A DNA stretch of 64,000 nt, taken from the NCBI GenBank assembly GCA_963851025.1, contig CAWKOA010000007.1, forward strand, positions 124,001-188,000, in the 5' to 3' direction. The translations under genes and the position numbers were made by a program. A model generated the notes under the pieces. The model was given only the letters and a program-made list of their open reading frames with translations. It was not told the DNA's origin and did not search any database. This stretch comes from RYN-230 sp963851025. GTDB lineage: Bacteria > Actinomycetota > Actinomycetes > Streptosporangiales > Streptosporangiaceae. Positions 9,486-17,061 of this stretch are shown one piece after another (position 1 is the stretch's first letter; each line of letters starts with the position of its first letter).

Positions 9486-11481
9486 GGCCGGGCCGCCAGG
9501 TACCGGCCCAGCGCGGACACCGGGAAGACCAGCCGGTACAGGTGGTAGTTGATGTAGAAGTCGCCGGGGAAGCCCGTCCCGGTGTACTCCGGCTCGTCCC
9601 AGGTGCCGTCGGCCCGCTGATGCTCGGCGAGCCAGCGGATGCCGGCCTCCGCGGCCGGGCCCGGCGGGCCCGCCGCGAGCAGGGCCAGCAGGGCCCAGGC
9701 GGTCTGCGAGGCGGTGGACGTGCCCTGCCCGGCCAGCTGCGGGTCGTCGTAGGACCGCATGTCCTCGCCCCAGCCGCCGTCGGCGTTCTGGTGGGCTTCC
9801 AGCCAGCGGACCGCGCGCTGGATGACCGGCTTGGACGGTGGTACCCCGGCCGCGACCAGGGCGGGCACCACCGCGCCGGTGCCGTACACGTAGTTGGCCC
9901 CCCAGCGCCCGAACCAGGAGCCGTCCTTCTCCTGCGCGCGCAGCAGCCACACCACGCCCCGGCGGGCGGCCCGGCTGCCGGCCAGGCCCTCCGCGGCGAG
10001 CGCCTCGACCACGTGGGCGGTCACGTCGGCGGACGGCGGATCGACGACCGCCCCGAAGTCGCAGAACGGCAGCTTGGTCACCAGCGTGGAGGTGTTGTCG
10101 GCGTCGAACGCGCCCCATCCGCCGTCGGCCGACTGCATGCCGGTGATCCAGCGCAGCCCGCGCCCGATGGCGGGGTGCCGGGGCTGGCCGCCCTGGGCCT
10201 GGCCCTGTGCTGGCTGACCGTGTGCTGGCTGACCTGTGCTGGCTGGCCCTGGGCGGTGCGGCGGAGCGCGAGCACGGCTTCCGCGGTGTCGTCGATGTCG
10301 GGGTAGCCGTCGTTGTCGAACTCGAAGGCCCAGCCGCCGGGTTCCAGCCAGGGGCGGCGCACCTGCCAGTCACCCGGGCCGGGGATCTCCTCGTCGAGCA
10401 GCCAGCCGGCCGCCCTGGTCAGCGCGGGATGATCGGGCGGCAGCCCGGCGTCGGCCAGGGCCACGACCGCCAGCACCGTGTCCCACACCGGGGACTGGCA
10501 GGCCTCCAGCCTGCGCACCGGGCCGTCGGGTGAGTCCTCGATGATCGTGAAGCGGTCCAGCCCGGCCAGCCCGCGCTTGATCACCGGGTGGTTGAGCCCG
10601 TACCCGAGCAGGTGCAGGGCGATCAGGGAGTACACCCAGGGCGGCTGGATCCCGCCCCAGCAGCCGTCCTGCTCCTGCCGGGCGATGATCCAGTCGGCGC
10701 AGCGGCGCAGCGCGGCGCGGCGCACCGCCCGTACCGGCCGGGTCCGCTGGCCGTGGCGTTCCAGCACGTGCAGTACCCGGTCCAGCCCGCCGAAGGCGAG
10801 CTCCCAACCGGTCCGGTCCGCGGCCTGAGGCGACTTGCGGGCCCGGTCACCTGGCTCATCCTGGCCAGGTGCCCGGATCTCGTCCAGGCCGAAGGGGAGG
10901 GACCGGACCGGGCGGAGCGAGCCCACCACGGTCAGCGGCACAATCGTCTGCCGCGCCCAGCAGGCCCAGTCGTACACATTAAGCGGGAACCAGGTCGGCA
11001 GGTACACCATTTCGGGAGGCATCACCGGCAGGTCATCCCACGACCACTGGCCGAAGAGCGCGAGCCAGATCCTGGTGAACACCCGCGTGGCGGGGATGCC
11101 GCCGCGCGACCTGATCCACTCGGCCGCCCGGGTCATGTGCGGTGCGCTGGGCAGATGCCCGCCCAGCCGCAGGGCGACGTAGGCCTCGACGGTGGTGGAC
11201 AGGTCACCGGGGCCGCCGAAGAAGTTGGCCCAGGTCCCGTCGGCCCGCTGCTGGGAGGCGATCCACCGCGCGGCCGCGGCGGTCTCGTCCTCGGTGCGGA
11301 TGCCGAGGAACTCCCGGAGCAGCAGGTCCTCAGCGTCCATCGTGACGTTGGTTTCCAGCTCCCCCTGCCACCAGCCCTGCTCATGCTGGAGGCCGAGCAG
11401 GTGGTCGCGGGCGCGCGCCAGCGCGGCCTCCGCACCAGAGAGCGCTGAGGGACCGCCGGATCGCGCGTGCGTCACTGTCAT
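9482..11481 (-). CDS. shc: Squalene-hopene cyclase (one frame break at an internal repeat)
   Basis: Monotopic membrane enzyme that cyclises squalene to hopene and hopanol. The N-terminal domain starts RARDHLLGLQHEQGWWQGEL; QW-type repeats recur (QRADGTWANFFGG, DGCWGGIQPPW, DGGWGAFDAD, DGGWGEDMRSYDD). The protonating DXDD motif is present as PDIDDTAEAVLAL. The C-terminus YINYHLYRLVFPVSALGRYL is typical. The frame changes inside a three-copy 15-bp repeat at 10203-10246. Adding one base to its 14-bp copy gives an in-frame QPAHG-type linker and 666 aa; removing 29 bp also restores the frame (656 aa). Either way the break sits between the DXDD part and WITGMQSADGGWG. Start ATG 11481 follows GAGGTGAG. 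It is 169 bp downstream of the polyprenyl synthase gene and overlaps hpnG-ispH by four bases. Confidence 0.92.
10203..10246. repeat. Three-copy 15-bp tandem repeat inside shc
   Basis: Units at 10203-10217, 10218-10232 and 10233-10246 share the core TGTGCTGGCTG; the third is one base short. On the coding strand the intended peptide is a QPAHG/QPAQG repeat in the linker between the catalytic domain half and the C-terminal QW repeats. The short copy is where the shc reading frame changes, so copy number or a one-base slip here decides whether the protein is complete. Confidence 0.8.
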
Positions 11482-11650
11482 CGTCTCACCTCGCCTTCAC
11501 CACACTGCCCCGTACTAGACCCCCGGCTCACCAGTCACACCCAGGGCCGGGCTCGTGCCGGCGCTGACCCTCGTCAGCACCGCCGGGCCCTCAGCACTGA
11601 TGGCCCACACCAGCGGTCAACCTGTCAATCTCCTGATCGCCGCGACCCGC
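11482..11650. other. Spacer between polyprenyl synthase and shc genes
   Basis: This 169-bp stretch is the only sizeable break inside the hopanoid operon; all other junctions overlap or nearly so. It shows no ORF with family resemblance and no strong hairpin. It may carry an internal promoter for shc-hpnG/ispH-hpnH, but I see no convincing -35/-10 pair. Confidence 0.4.
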
Positions 11651-12646
11651 TCACCATTGGCGCGCCGTGATGAACTCGGCGATCCCCGCGAACTCGGCAC
11701 GCACGTCATCGGGCATGTCGGTCTCGGTCAGGCACTTCTCCGCCGCGGCCAGCTGCGCCGCGGCCTCGTTCTCGGTCCAGTCCTTGCCGCCCGCTTCCTC
11801 CACCAGGCGGGCCGCCCGGACCAGGTCGTCCTCGCTCAGCGCCTCGGTCCTGGCCAGCAGCCCGGCCAGCTCGTCCGCGGCCGGGGTCCCGCTGGTCAGG
11901 GCGGCCACCACGGGGAGCGACTTCTTCCTGGCCCGCAGGTCAGCGCGGACCGGCTTGCCGGTCACCTCGGGGGCACCCCAGATGCCGAGCAGGTCGTCGG
12001 TGAGCTGGAAGGCCAGCCCCGCGTGGGCGCCGAAGCCGGCCAGGCCCATGGCCAGCCCGGGAGGCGCACCGACGTGGATCGCCCCGATGCTGCACGCGCA
12101 GGCCATCAGCGCCGCGGTCTTGTCCCCGGCCATGGTCAGGCACTCGGGCAGGTTCACGTCGTTGCGCTGCTCGAAGGCCAGGTCGGCGCCTTGTCCCGCG
12201 ATCAGCCGCAGGACCGCGGCGGACAGGCACCGCGCGGCCCAGATCCCCTGGGCCGCGGTGTCCTCGAGCAGGATGTCCTGGGCCAGCGCGAGCAGCGCGT
12301 CACCGGCGAGGATGGCCGCCCCGACTCCGTGGACCGTCCAGGCGGTCGGCCGGTGCCTGCGCTCGGTGTCACCGTCCATGATGTCGTCGTGCAGCAGCGA
12401 GAAGTTGTGCACCAGCTCCACCGCGACCGCGGCGGGCACGCCGCGCTCCGGCGGCGCCCCGGCCGCCCGGGCGGACAGCAGGGCCAGCGCCGGCCGCAGG
12501 GCCTTGCCCGCGCCGCTGCCGTCCAGCCCCAGATGGTAGGCGGCGACGGTGCGGACCTCCGGGCTGAGCCGGTCCACGGCCGCGGCGATCGCCGGGCCGA
12601 CCAGGTCACGGGCGGTCTCCACGCCCGCGGGCATCACGGCGGTCAC
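11651..12646 (-). CDS. Polyprenyl (farnesyl-type) diphosphate synthase of the hopanoid operon
   Basis: All-trans isoprenyl diphosphate synthase of about 331 aa, supplying farnesyl diphosphate for squalene formation. The first aspartate-rich motif is LLHDDIMDGDTERR, preceded by VAVELVHNFS. The second is QLTDDLLGIWG, with DDxxG instead of DDxxD, as is common in actinobacterial members. KALRPAL near the N-terminus and the GKP/KKSLPV segment bind diphosphate. Start GTG at 12646 overlaps the hpnE stop by four bases (GTGA), which rules out the longer upstream reading. The position in the operon matches the polyprenyl synthetase gene of streptomycete hopanoid clusters. Chain length (C15 versus C20) cannot be set from sequence alone; C15 is inferred from the pathway. 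Confidence 0.9.
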   Translation of the reverse strand: MTAVMPAGVETARDLVGPAIAAAVDRLSPEVRTVAAYHLGLDGSGAGKALRPALALLSARAAGAPPERGVPAAVAVELVHNFSLLHDDIMDGDTERRHRPTAWTVHGVGAAILAGDALLALAQDILLEDTAAQGIWAARCLSAAVLRLIAGQGADLAFEQRNDVNLPECLTMAGDKTAALMACACSIGAIHVGAPPGLAMGLAGFGAHAGLAFQLTDDLLGIWGAPEVTGKPVRADLRARKKSLPVVAALTSGTPAADELAGLLARTEALSEDDLVRAARLVEEAGGKDWTENEAAAQLAAAEKCLTETDMPDDVRAEFAGIAEFITARQW

Positions 12647-14127
12647 GACGCGGCCCCGGCGACCTCGGCCGCCCGCGTGGCCACGGCAGCCCCGTAACGT
12701 GATTGGGTCATATCGCGTCGCAGCTCCCGTGCTGCGGACAGTCCGCTTCGCACCGCACCCTCCATCGTGTCGGGCCACCCGGTATCGGTCCACGCGCCCG
12801 CGAGCACCAGGCCAGCCAGCCTGGTCGCAGCTCCCGGCCGCTTCTCGCCACAGCCGGGCTCCTGCCGGAAGGTGGCCCGGCGTTCCCTGGTGACGAAGAA
12901 GTCAGTGATCCGCGCGTCACGCGCGGCGGGGAAAATCTCCTCCAGTGCCGGGACGAACTGCTCCCGCAGCTGGGCTGCGGGCGTGTCCACGACGTCATCC
13001 GCGGCCGACACGGAGACGGCCAGGTACTGGCCGCCGGCCAGCCCGGACGGCCCGGTGCGGTCGAAGACCCACTGCACCGGCGAGTCCACCGCGGCCGCGA
13101 ACGGCAGCGGGGTCACCCGGCGGTCGTAGATGACGTGCACGTTGACGATCGGGGAGGCGCCCAGCTCGCGCCAGCGGTCCGGGCCCGGCCCGGCCGCGGC
13201 GGCGCCCTCCGGCAGCAGCCGGGCCGCGGCATCCGGCGGCACGGCCAGGACCACCCCGTCCGCCGCCGCGATATCGGCGCTGCTGCGGGCGTCACTCACC
13301 CCGCGGTCGGCCAGCCGCACCCGGAAACCCCCGCCGGCCAGCGGCTGGACCGCGGTCACCTTGGCCCCGAGCCGCACGCTGGCACCCAGCTCGTCCAGCC
13401 GCCGGGCGGCGGCCTTCCCGTGCAGGTCGCCGAGCGGGATGGCCGGGGTGCCGATGTCCGCCGCGTCCCGGGCGCCGAGCAGCGCGGTGCGCACCACGGT
13501 CGCCGCCAGGGACAGGTTGGCGTCGTCCCCGGCCACGTTCAGCGCGGAGACGGTGAACAGGTCCCAGAGCACCCGCCGGGCGCGCTCGTCCTGGCCGTGG
13601 GCGGCCAGCCAGTCCCCCAGGCGCTGCCCGTCAAGGCCAGGCCGGGCCGGGTCGAGGAAGCGCATGGCGAGCGCGGCCCGGGTCACCCGCAGCCGCTCGG
13701 CGGGCGACAGCAGCGGGTAGGTCAGCAGCGCCTGGCCCATGTGCAGCGGGCCGGGAAGCCGGGTCCGGCGCAGCCGGGCCTGGCCGTGCGGGCCGAGCAC
13801 GGCCACGTCGAAACGGTCCTGCAGGGACACCGAGCCAGTCATCCCGAGCCGGGCGATCAGCTCCCGGTAGGCGGTGCAGCAGCCGAGGAAGACGTGCTGG
13901 CCGTTGTCGACGACCAGCCCGTCCCGGGTGAACGAGCAGGTCGCCCCGCCCAGCCTGGGCCTGGACTCCAGCAGCGTGACCCGGGCGCCCGCCTCGCGCA
14001 GCGCGATCGCGGCACTGATCCCGGCCAGGCCGCCGCCGACCACCACCACGTGGCGCCCCGTGCTCCCCTGGGTGGCGCGCTCCTGGCCGGGGCCCGCCGG
14101 GCCCGCGGTCACCGGATCGGGGCTCAT
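12643..14127 (-). CDS. hpnE: HpnE, hydroxysqualene dehydroxylase (squalene-associated FAD oxidoreductase)
   Basis: FAD enzyme of 494 aa that reduces hydroxysqualene to squalene, the last step of the HpnC/D/E route. It has an N-terminal Rossmann motif HVVVVGGGLAGISAAIALRE at about residue 24, then LLESRPRLGGATCSF and DNGQHVFLGCCTAYRELI, which is typical of the HpnE family. The C-terminal FAD motif is VLAGAWTDTGWPDTMEGAV followed by RSG. Start ATG at 14127 overlaps the hpnD stop (ATGA) and the stop overlaps the next gene (GTGA), so translation is coupled on both sides. The longer upstream reading in the same frame runs through hpnD and is not real. No frame problem is seen. Confidence 0.94.
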   Translation of the reverse strand: MSPDPVTAGPAGPGQERATQGSTGRHVVVVGGGLAGISAAIALREAGARVTLLESRPRLGGATCSFTRDGLVVDNGQHVFLGCCTAYRELIARLGMTGSVSLQDRFDVAVLGPHGQARLRRTRLPGPLHMGQALLTYPLLSPAERLRVTRAALAMRFLDPARPGLDGQRLGDWLAAHGQDERARRVLWDLFTVSALNVAGDDANLSLAATVVRTALLGARDAADIGTPAIPLGDLHGKAAARRLDELGASVRLGAKVTAVQPLAGGGFRVRLADRGVSDARSSADIAAADGVVLAVPPDAAARLLPEGAAAAGPGPDRWRELGASPIVNVHVIYDRRVTPLPFAAAVDSPVQWVFDRTGPSGLAGGQYLAVSVSAADDVVDTPAAQLREQFVPALEEIFPAARDARITDFFVTRERRATFRQEPGCGEKRPGAATRLAGLVLAGAWTDTGWPDTMEGAVRSGLSAARELRRDMTQSRYGAAVATRAAEVAGAAS

Positions 14128-15041
14128 CGTGACGCTCCCGCCGTGGGCGTGGGCTGGGACGGGCCGGAGCGCCCCGACCGCAGCGCCGCGCCGGCCAGCG
14201 ACTTCACCGCGACCATGGCCTTCTGGCCGGGTGAGAGGGAGACCCGGCGCTGGAGCACCTGCCCGGGCGCGGCCTCGATGCTCTGCAGCAGCCGGAAGTA
14301 GATCCCGGCCATCGCGCCGGTGCACGCCGCGCTGCGCCGGTCCAGCATCGGCATCAGCCGCAGCCCCCGCGAGTACCAGTCGCGGGCCCGCTCGGCCTCG
14401 AACACCACGAGGTCCACGAGCTTCGGGTCGGCAGCAGGCCAGCCCGAGCCGTTGGGGCGCAGCTCGGTGCCGAACCGCTTGAAGTCCTCGGCGGGCAGGT
14501 AGACCCGCCCGTCCCGGTAGTCCTCGCGGATGTCGCGCAGGATGTTGGTGAGCTGGAGGGCCACGCCGAGCTCGTCGGCCAGCGGGGCGGCCGCGGCCAT
14601 GTCCCGGGCGCCGAACACGCCGAGCGACAGCCGCCCGATGGAGCCCGCCACGCAGCGGCAGTAGTTCCGCAGATCGTCGAAGGTGCCGTAGCTGGTGCCC
14701 CGCACGTCGGCCTCGCACCCGTCGATCAGCTCGCCGAACGCTTCCAGCGGGATGGGAAACCGGCGGCCCGCGTCGGCCAGGGCCACCAGCACGGGATCGC
14801 TCCCGGGAGCGCCTCCCCCGGCCAGCGCGGTCACGCTGGCCCGGGCCTGCGCCAGCGCGGCGAGCTTGTCCGCCGGGGGCAGCGTGCCGTCGCCGATGTC
14901 GTCGATACGCCGGGCGAACGCGTAGACCGCCGCCAGCGCGCTCCGCTTGCCCGGCGGCAGCAGGCGGATGCCGTAGGAGAAGTTACGCGCCTGGGACCAG
15001 GTGATTTCCTCACAGTGCCGGTAGGCCGCCGTCACGTCCAT
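14124..15041 (-). CDS. hpnD: HpnD, presqualene diphosphate synthase
   Basis: Squalene/phytoene synthase family enzyme of 305 aa that condenses two farnesyl diphosphates into presqualene diphosphate. Motifs: YAFARRIDDIGDG (first aspartate-rich site), CEADVRGTSYGTFDDL, YCRCVAGSIGRLSLGVFG and LTNILRDIREDYRDGRVYLP (second site). The start ATG at 15039-15041 has a strong Shine-Dalgarno GGGAGGTGA seven bases upstream. An earlier in-frame ATG at 15062 would lie inside hpnC. The Shine-Dalgarno overlaps the hpnC stop, four bases before this start. The C-terminal tail is short and proline-rich. It works directly before HpnC and HpnE in the pathway. Confidence 0.95.
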   Translation of the reverse strand: MDVTAAYRHCEEITWSQARNFSYGIRLLPPGKRSALAAVYAFARRIDDIGDGTLPPADKLAALAQARASVTALAGGGAPGSDPVLVALADAGRRFPIPLEAFGELIDGCEADVRGTSYGTFDDLRNYCRCVAGSIGRLSLGVFGARDMAAAAPLADELGVALQLTNILRDIREDYRDGRVYLPAEDFKRFGTELRPNGSGWPAADPKLVDLVVFEAERARDWYSRGLRLMPMLDRRSAACTGAMAGIYFRLLQSIEAAPGQVLQRRVSLSPGQKAMVAVKSLAGAALRSGRSGPSQPTPTAGASR

Positions 15042-15045
15042 CGCA

Positions 15046-16029
15046 TCACCTCCCGGCTGCATAAGCCCTCAGCATCTCCCTGGCCAGGCGGCCACGGCGC
15101 GGCTTGTGCGTCGCGCGCAGCACATCGTGCCCGGCCCCGGCGATCGCGGCCAGGGCGGCCCGGCCGCCGGCCACGTAACCGGCCACGGCAACCCGGGCCG
15201 ACCCGTGCAAATTCCCCACCAGGGGGGCTCCTTCGTCGAGAAGCTGGCCGGCCCGCTCCACCTCGAACGCCATCAGGGCCCGGAGCTGCGGCCCGGCGGA
15301 CGGGGCCGCGAGGTCACTCTCGGTGCACCCGAACCGCTCCATGTCCTCGGCCGGCAGGTAGATGCGGCCCGCCCGGAAGTCCTCGGCCACGTCCTGCCAG
15401 TGCTCGGCGAGCTGGAGTGCGGTGCAGACCCGGTCGGACAGGATCATGCGCTCCGGGGTGGCCGCCCCGAAGACGTGCAGCACGATCCGGCCCACCGGGT
15501 TAGCCGAGAGCTGGCAGTAGCCGACGAGGTCGCTGAAGGCCGGGTACCGGCTCACCACCTGGTCCTGCCGGTTAGCCCGGATCAGGTCGGCGAACGCCTG
15601 CTGCGGGACGGCACACTCGCCGACCACCGTGGCCAGCGCCCGGACCACCCCGATCTGCGGGGCCTGCGGCTCCGCGCCGGGGCTCATGGCCTCGCGGGCC
15701 GGGCCGTCCTGGGCCGGGGCATCCTGGGCCGGGCTTTCCCGCAGGGCCGGGTCCTGGAACTGGTAAAGCCGACCGAGGTCGGCTTCCAGTGCGTCCAGGA
15801 GCTGGGCCCGCTCGCCGGGAGGTGCCTCGTCGCCCATGTCGTCCACGGCCCGGGCGAAGCCGTAGACCGCCGCCAGCCGCCGCCGGTACCGGCCCGGCAG
15901 CAGCCGCAGCGCCACCGGGAAATTCTCGCCCGATGCCTGGGCAGCCGCGGCCGACCCGATGGCTTCCGCCGACGGGGTAACCACCGCTGTGCCGCGCGGT
16001 TCACCCAATCGTGTTACCCCCTGGCTCAC
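15046..16029 (-). CDS. hpnC: HpnC, hydroxysqualene synthase
   Basis: Squalene/phytoene synthase family protein that converts presqualene diphosphate to hydroxysqualene. First gene of the operon. It shows QASGENFPVALRLLPGRYR, the aspartate site YGFARAVDDMGDEAP, YCQLSANPVGRIVLHVFG and LAEHWQDVAEDFRAGRIYLP. Between the two catalytic halves is a low-complexity insert with PAQDAPAQDGPAREAM, which is not part of the usual core. The start is uncertain: GTG at 16029 (after GATAGGT) gives 327 aa, a TTG at 16065 would add twelve residues, and GTG at 15984 is also possible. Only four bases separate its stop from the hpnD start. Confidence 0.92.
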   Translation of the reverse strand: MSQGVTRLGEPRGTAVVTPSAEAIGSAAAAQASGENFPVALRLLPGRYRRRLAAVYGFARAVDDMGDEAPPGERAQLLDALEADLGRLYQFQDPALRESPAQDAPAQDGPAREAMSPGAEPQAPQIGVVRALATVVGECAVPQQAFADLIRANRQDQVVSRYPAFSDLVGYCQLSANPVGRIVLHVFGAATPERMILSDRVCTALQLAEHWQDVAEDFRAGRIYLPAEDMERFGCTESDLAAPSAGPQLRALMAFEVERAGQLLDEGAPLVGNLHGSARVAVAGYVAGGRAALAAIAGAGHDVLRATHKPRRGRLAREMLRAYAAGR

Positions 16030-16081
16030 AGCACCTATCACCGCACACTTGCCATACAAATGCAAACAATGACATGGACGT

Positions 16082-16096
16082 CACCTGACACAGGTG
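16082..16096. promoter_or_regulatory. Inverted repeat upstream of the hopanoid operon
   Basis: CACCTG and CAGGTG face each other across ACA, 53-67 bp upstream of the hpnC start. A second CACCTG lies at 16140-16145. The spacing fits an operator for a dimeric regulator, but no regulator gene is adjacent and the site may be chance. Confidence 0.35.
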
Positions 16097-17061
16097 TCGT
16101 TGATCGTCCCGATGAGGCTGCGCACGTTCAAGGCGGCCTTCACCTGAACAGCACAGTCTCATTATGCCCAGTCCCGCCGCGGGCACGCACCCGGGGCAGG
16201 CCCGGCGGTCGCCTATCACATTGCGTAGGCCATTAGCAACGCGCGGTCCAGCTAGGTTTCCCGGGTTATGCCTTTGGCCCCAGGTAAGCCCGGCAGGGAA
16301 GCATCATCGCAGGTCAGAAGCATATCCACGGTATTGGGGCGGCGGCCGGGATATGTTTCAAGTGCGTTACGAATTGGATGCATCTCAGCGATATCAGTGG
16401 AGTACGCGAGGTCCCGTCCGGCCTCTTGCCGGGCGAGGTTACCGAACGCAATCTATACGCGACGCTGCAGCGCCAGCCGGGGGTGCCGCGTTTCCCGCAG
16501 GCTCCCCGCCGGCTGGGCCCCATTCACTGACATGAATGTCATATTCGCGGCCGCCCGGCCCGACCCGCAGCCGGGGCGGGCGGCTTACGGGCGGCCCGCC
16601 CGGCTCAGCGGCGGGGCAGGCCGGCGGCCTACCCCGAACAGATGATCCCGCCGGGCCAGCGACTAGCCGCCTGGGACCGGCCGGGCTCACCGCAGCGGGC
16701 CTCCGCAGCCAGGCCGCCGCAGCCAGGCGACTGCCGGGAGCGCCCATCCGGAGGGGCCAGCGGGAGCGGCCAACGGGAACCAGGTGGCCTACGGGAAGGG
16801 CCAGGTGGCCTACGTGAGGGGCGGGGGGCACCCCGCGATGGCCGCGGGGGCGGGACGAGCACGCCTGACCCACCAGGAACAGCAGGCACGCTGCGTTTAC
16901 CCCGAAACCGGGATAAATGCGTCCAAGCTGGGCTGATAGTGCATTTTCCCAGTAAGTGACATTACTCACTGCTACGCTCAAAAACTTCGGGGGGGCCTCC
17001 GAAGCTCCTTCGTAGTCATGTGGTCACAATTCCGTTCCACTCACACTTCGAGGCCTGAGCC
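16097..17061. other. About 1 kb gene-free gap between hopanoid operon and conservon
   Basis: The two operons diverge from here. No reading frame in this stretch shows a recognisable protein; the longest (16439-16981, minus) is low-complexity and has no good ribosome site. The left part (16220-16420) is richer in A and T than its surroundings, and the right end (16900-17000) is again A/T-richer with an imperfect hairpin AGTGACATTACTCACT at 16954-16969. CTTCGG/CCGAAG arms at about 16985-17004 could form a leader hairpin before cvnA. A promoter or regulatory role is inferred. Confidence 0.5.
16780..16821. repeat. Two-copy 21-bp tandem repeat
   Basis: Copies at 16780-16800 and 16801-16821 start CCAGGTGGCCTACG and match at 19 of 21 positions. 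They lie in the gene-free gap. No function is evident. Confidence 0.7.

Noticed and set aside
16439..16981. 180-aa minus-strand frame in the gene-free gap
   Set aside because: No ribosome site or family resemblance, and Pro/Arg/Ser-rich sequence typical of chance GC-rich frames.
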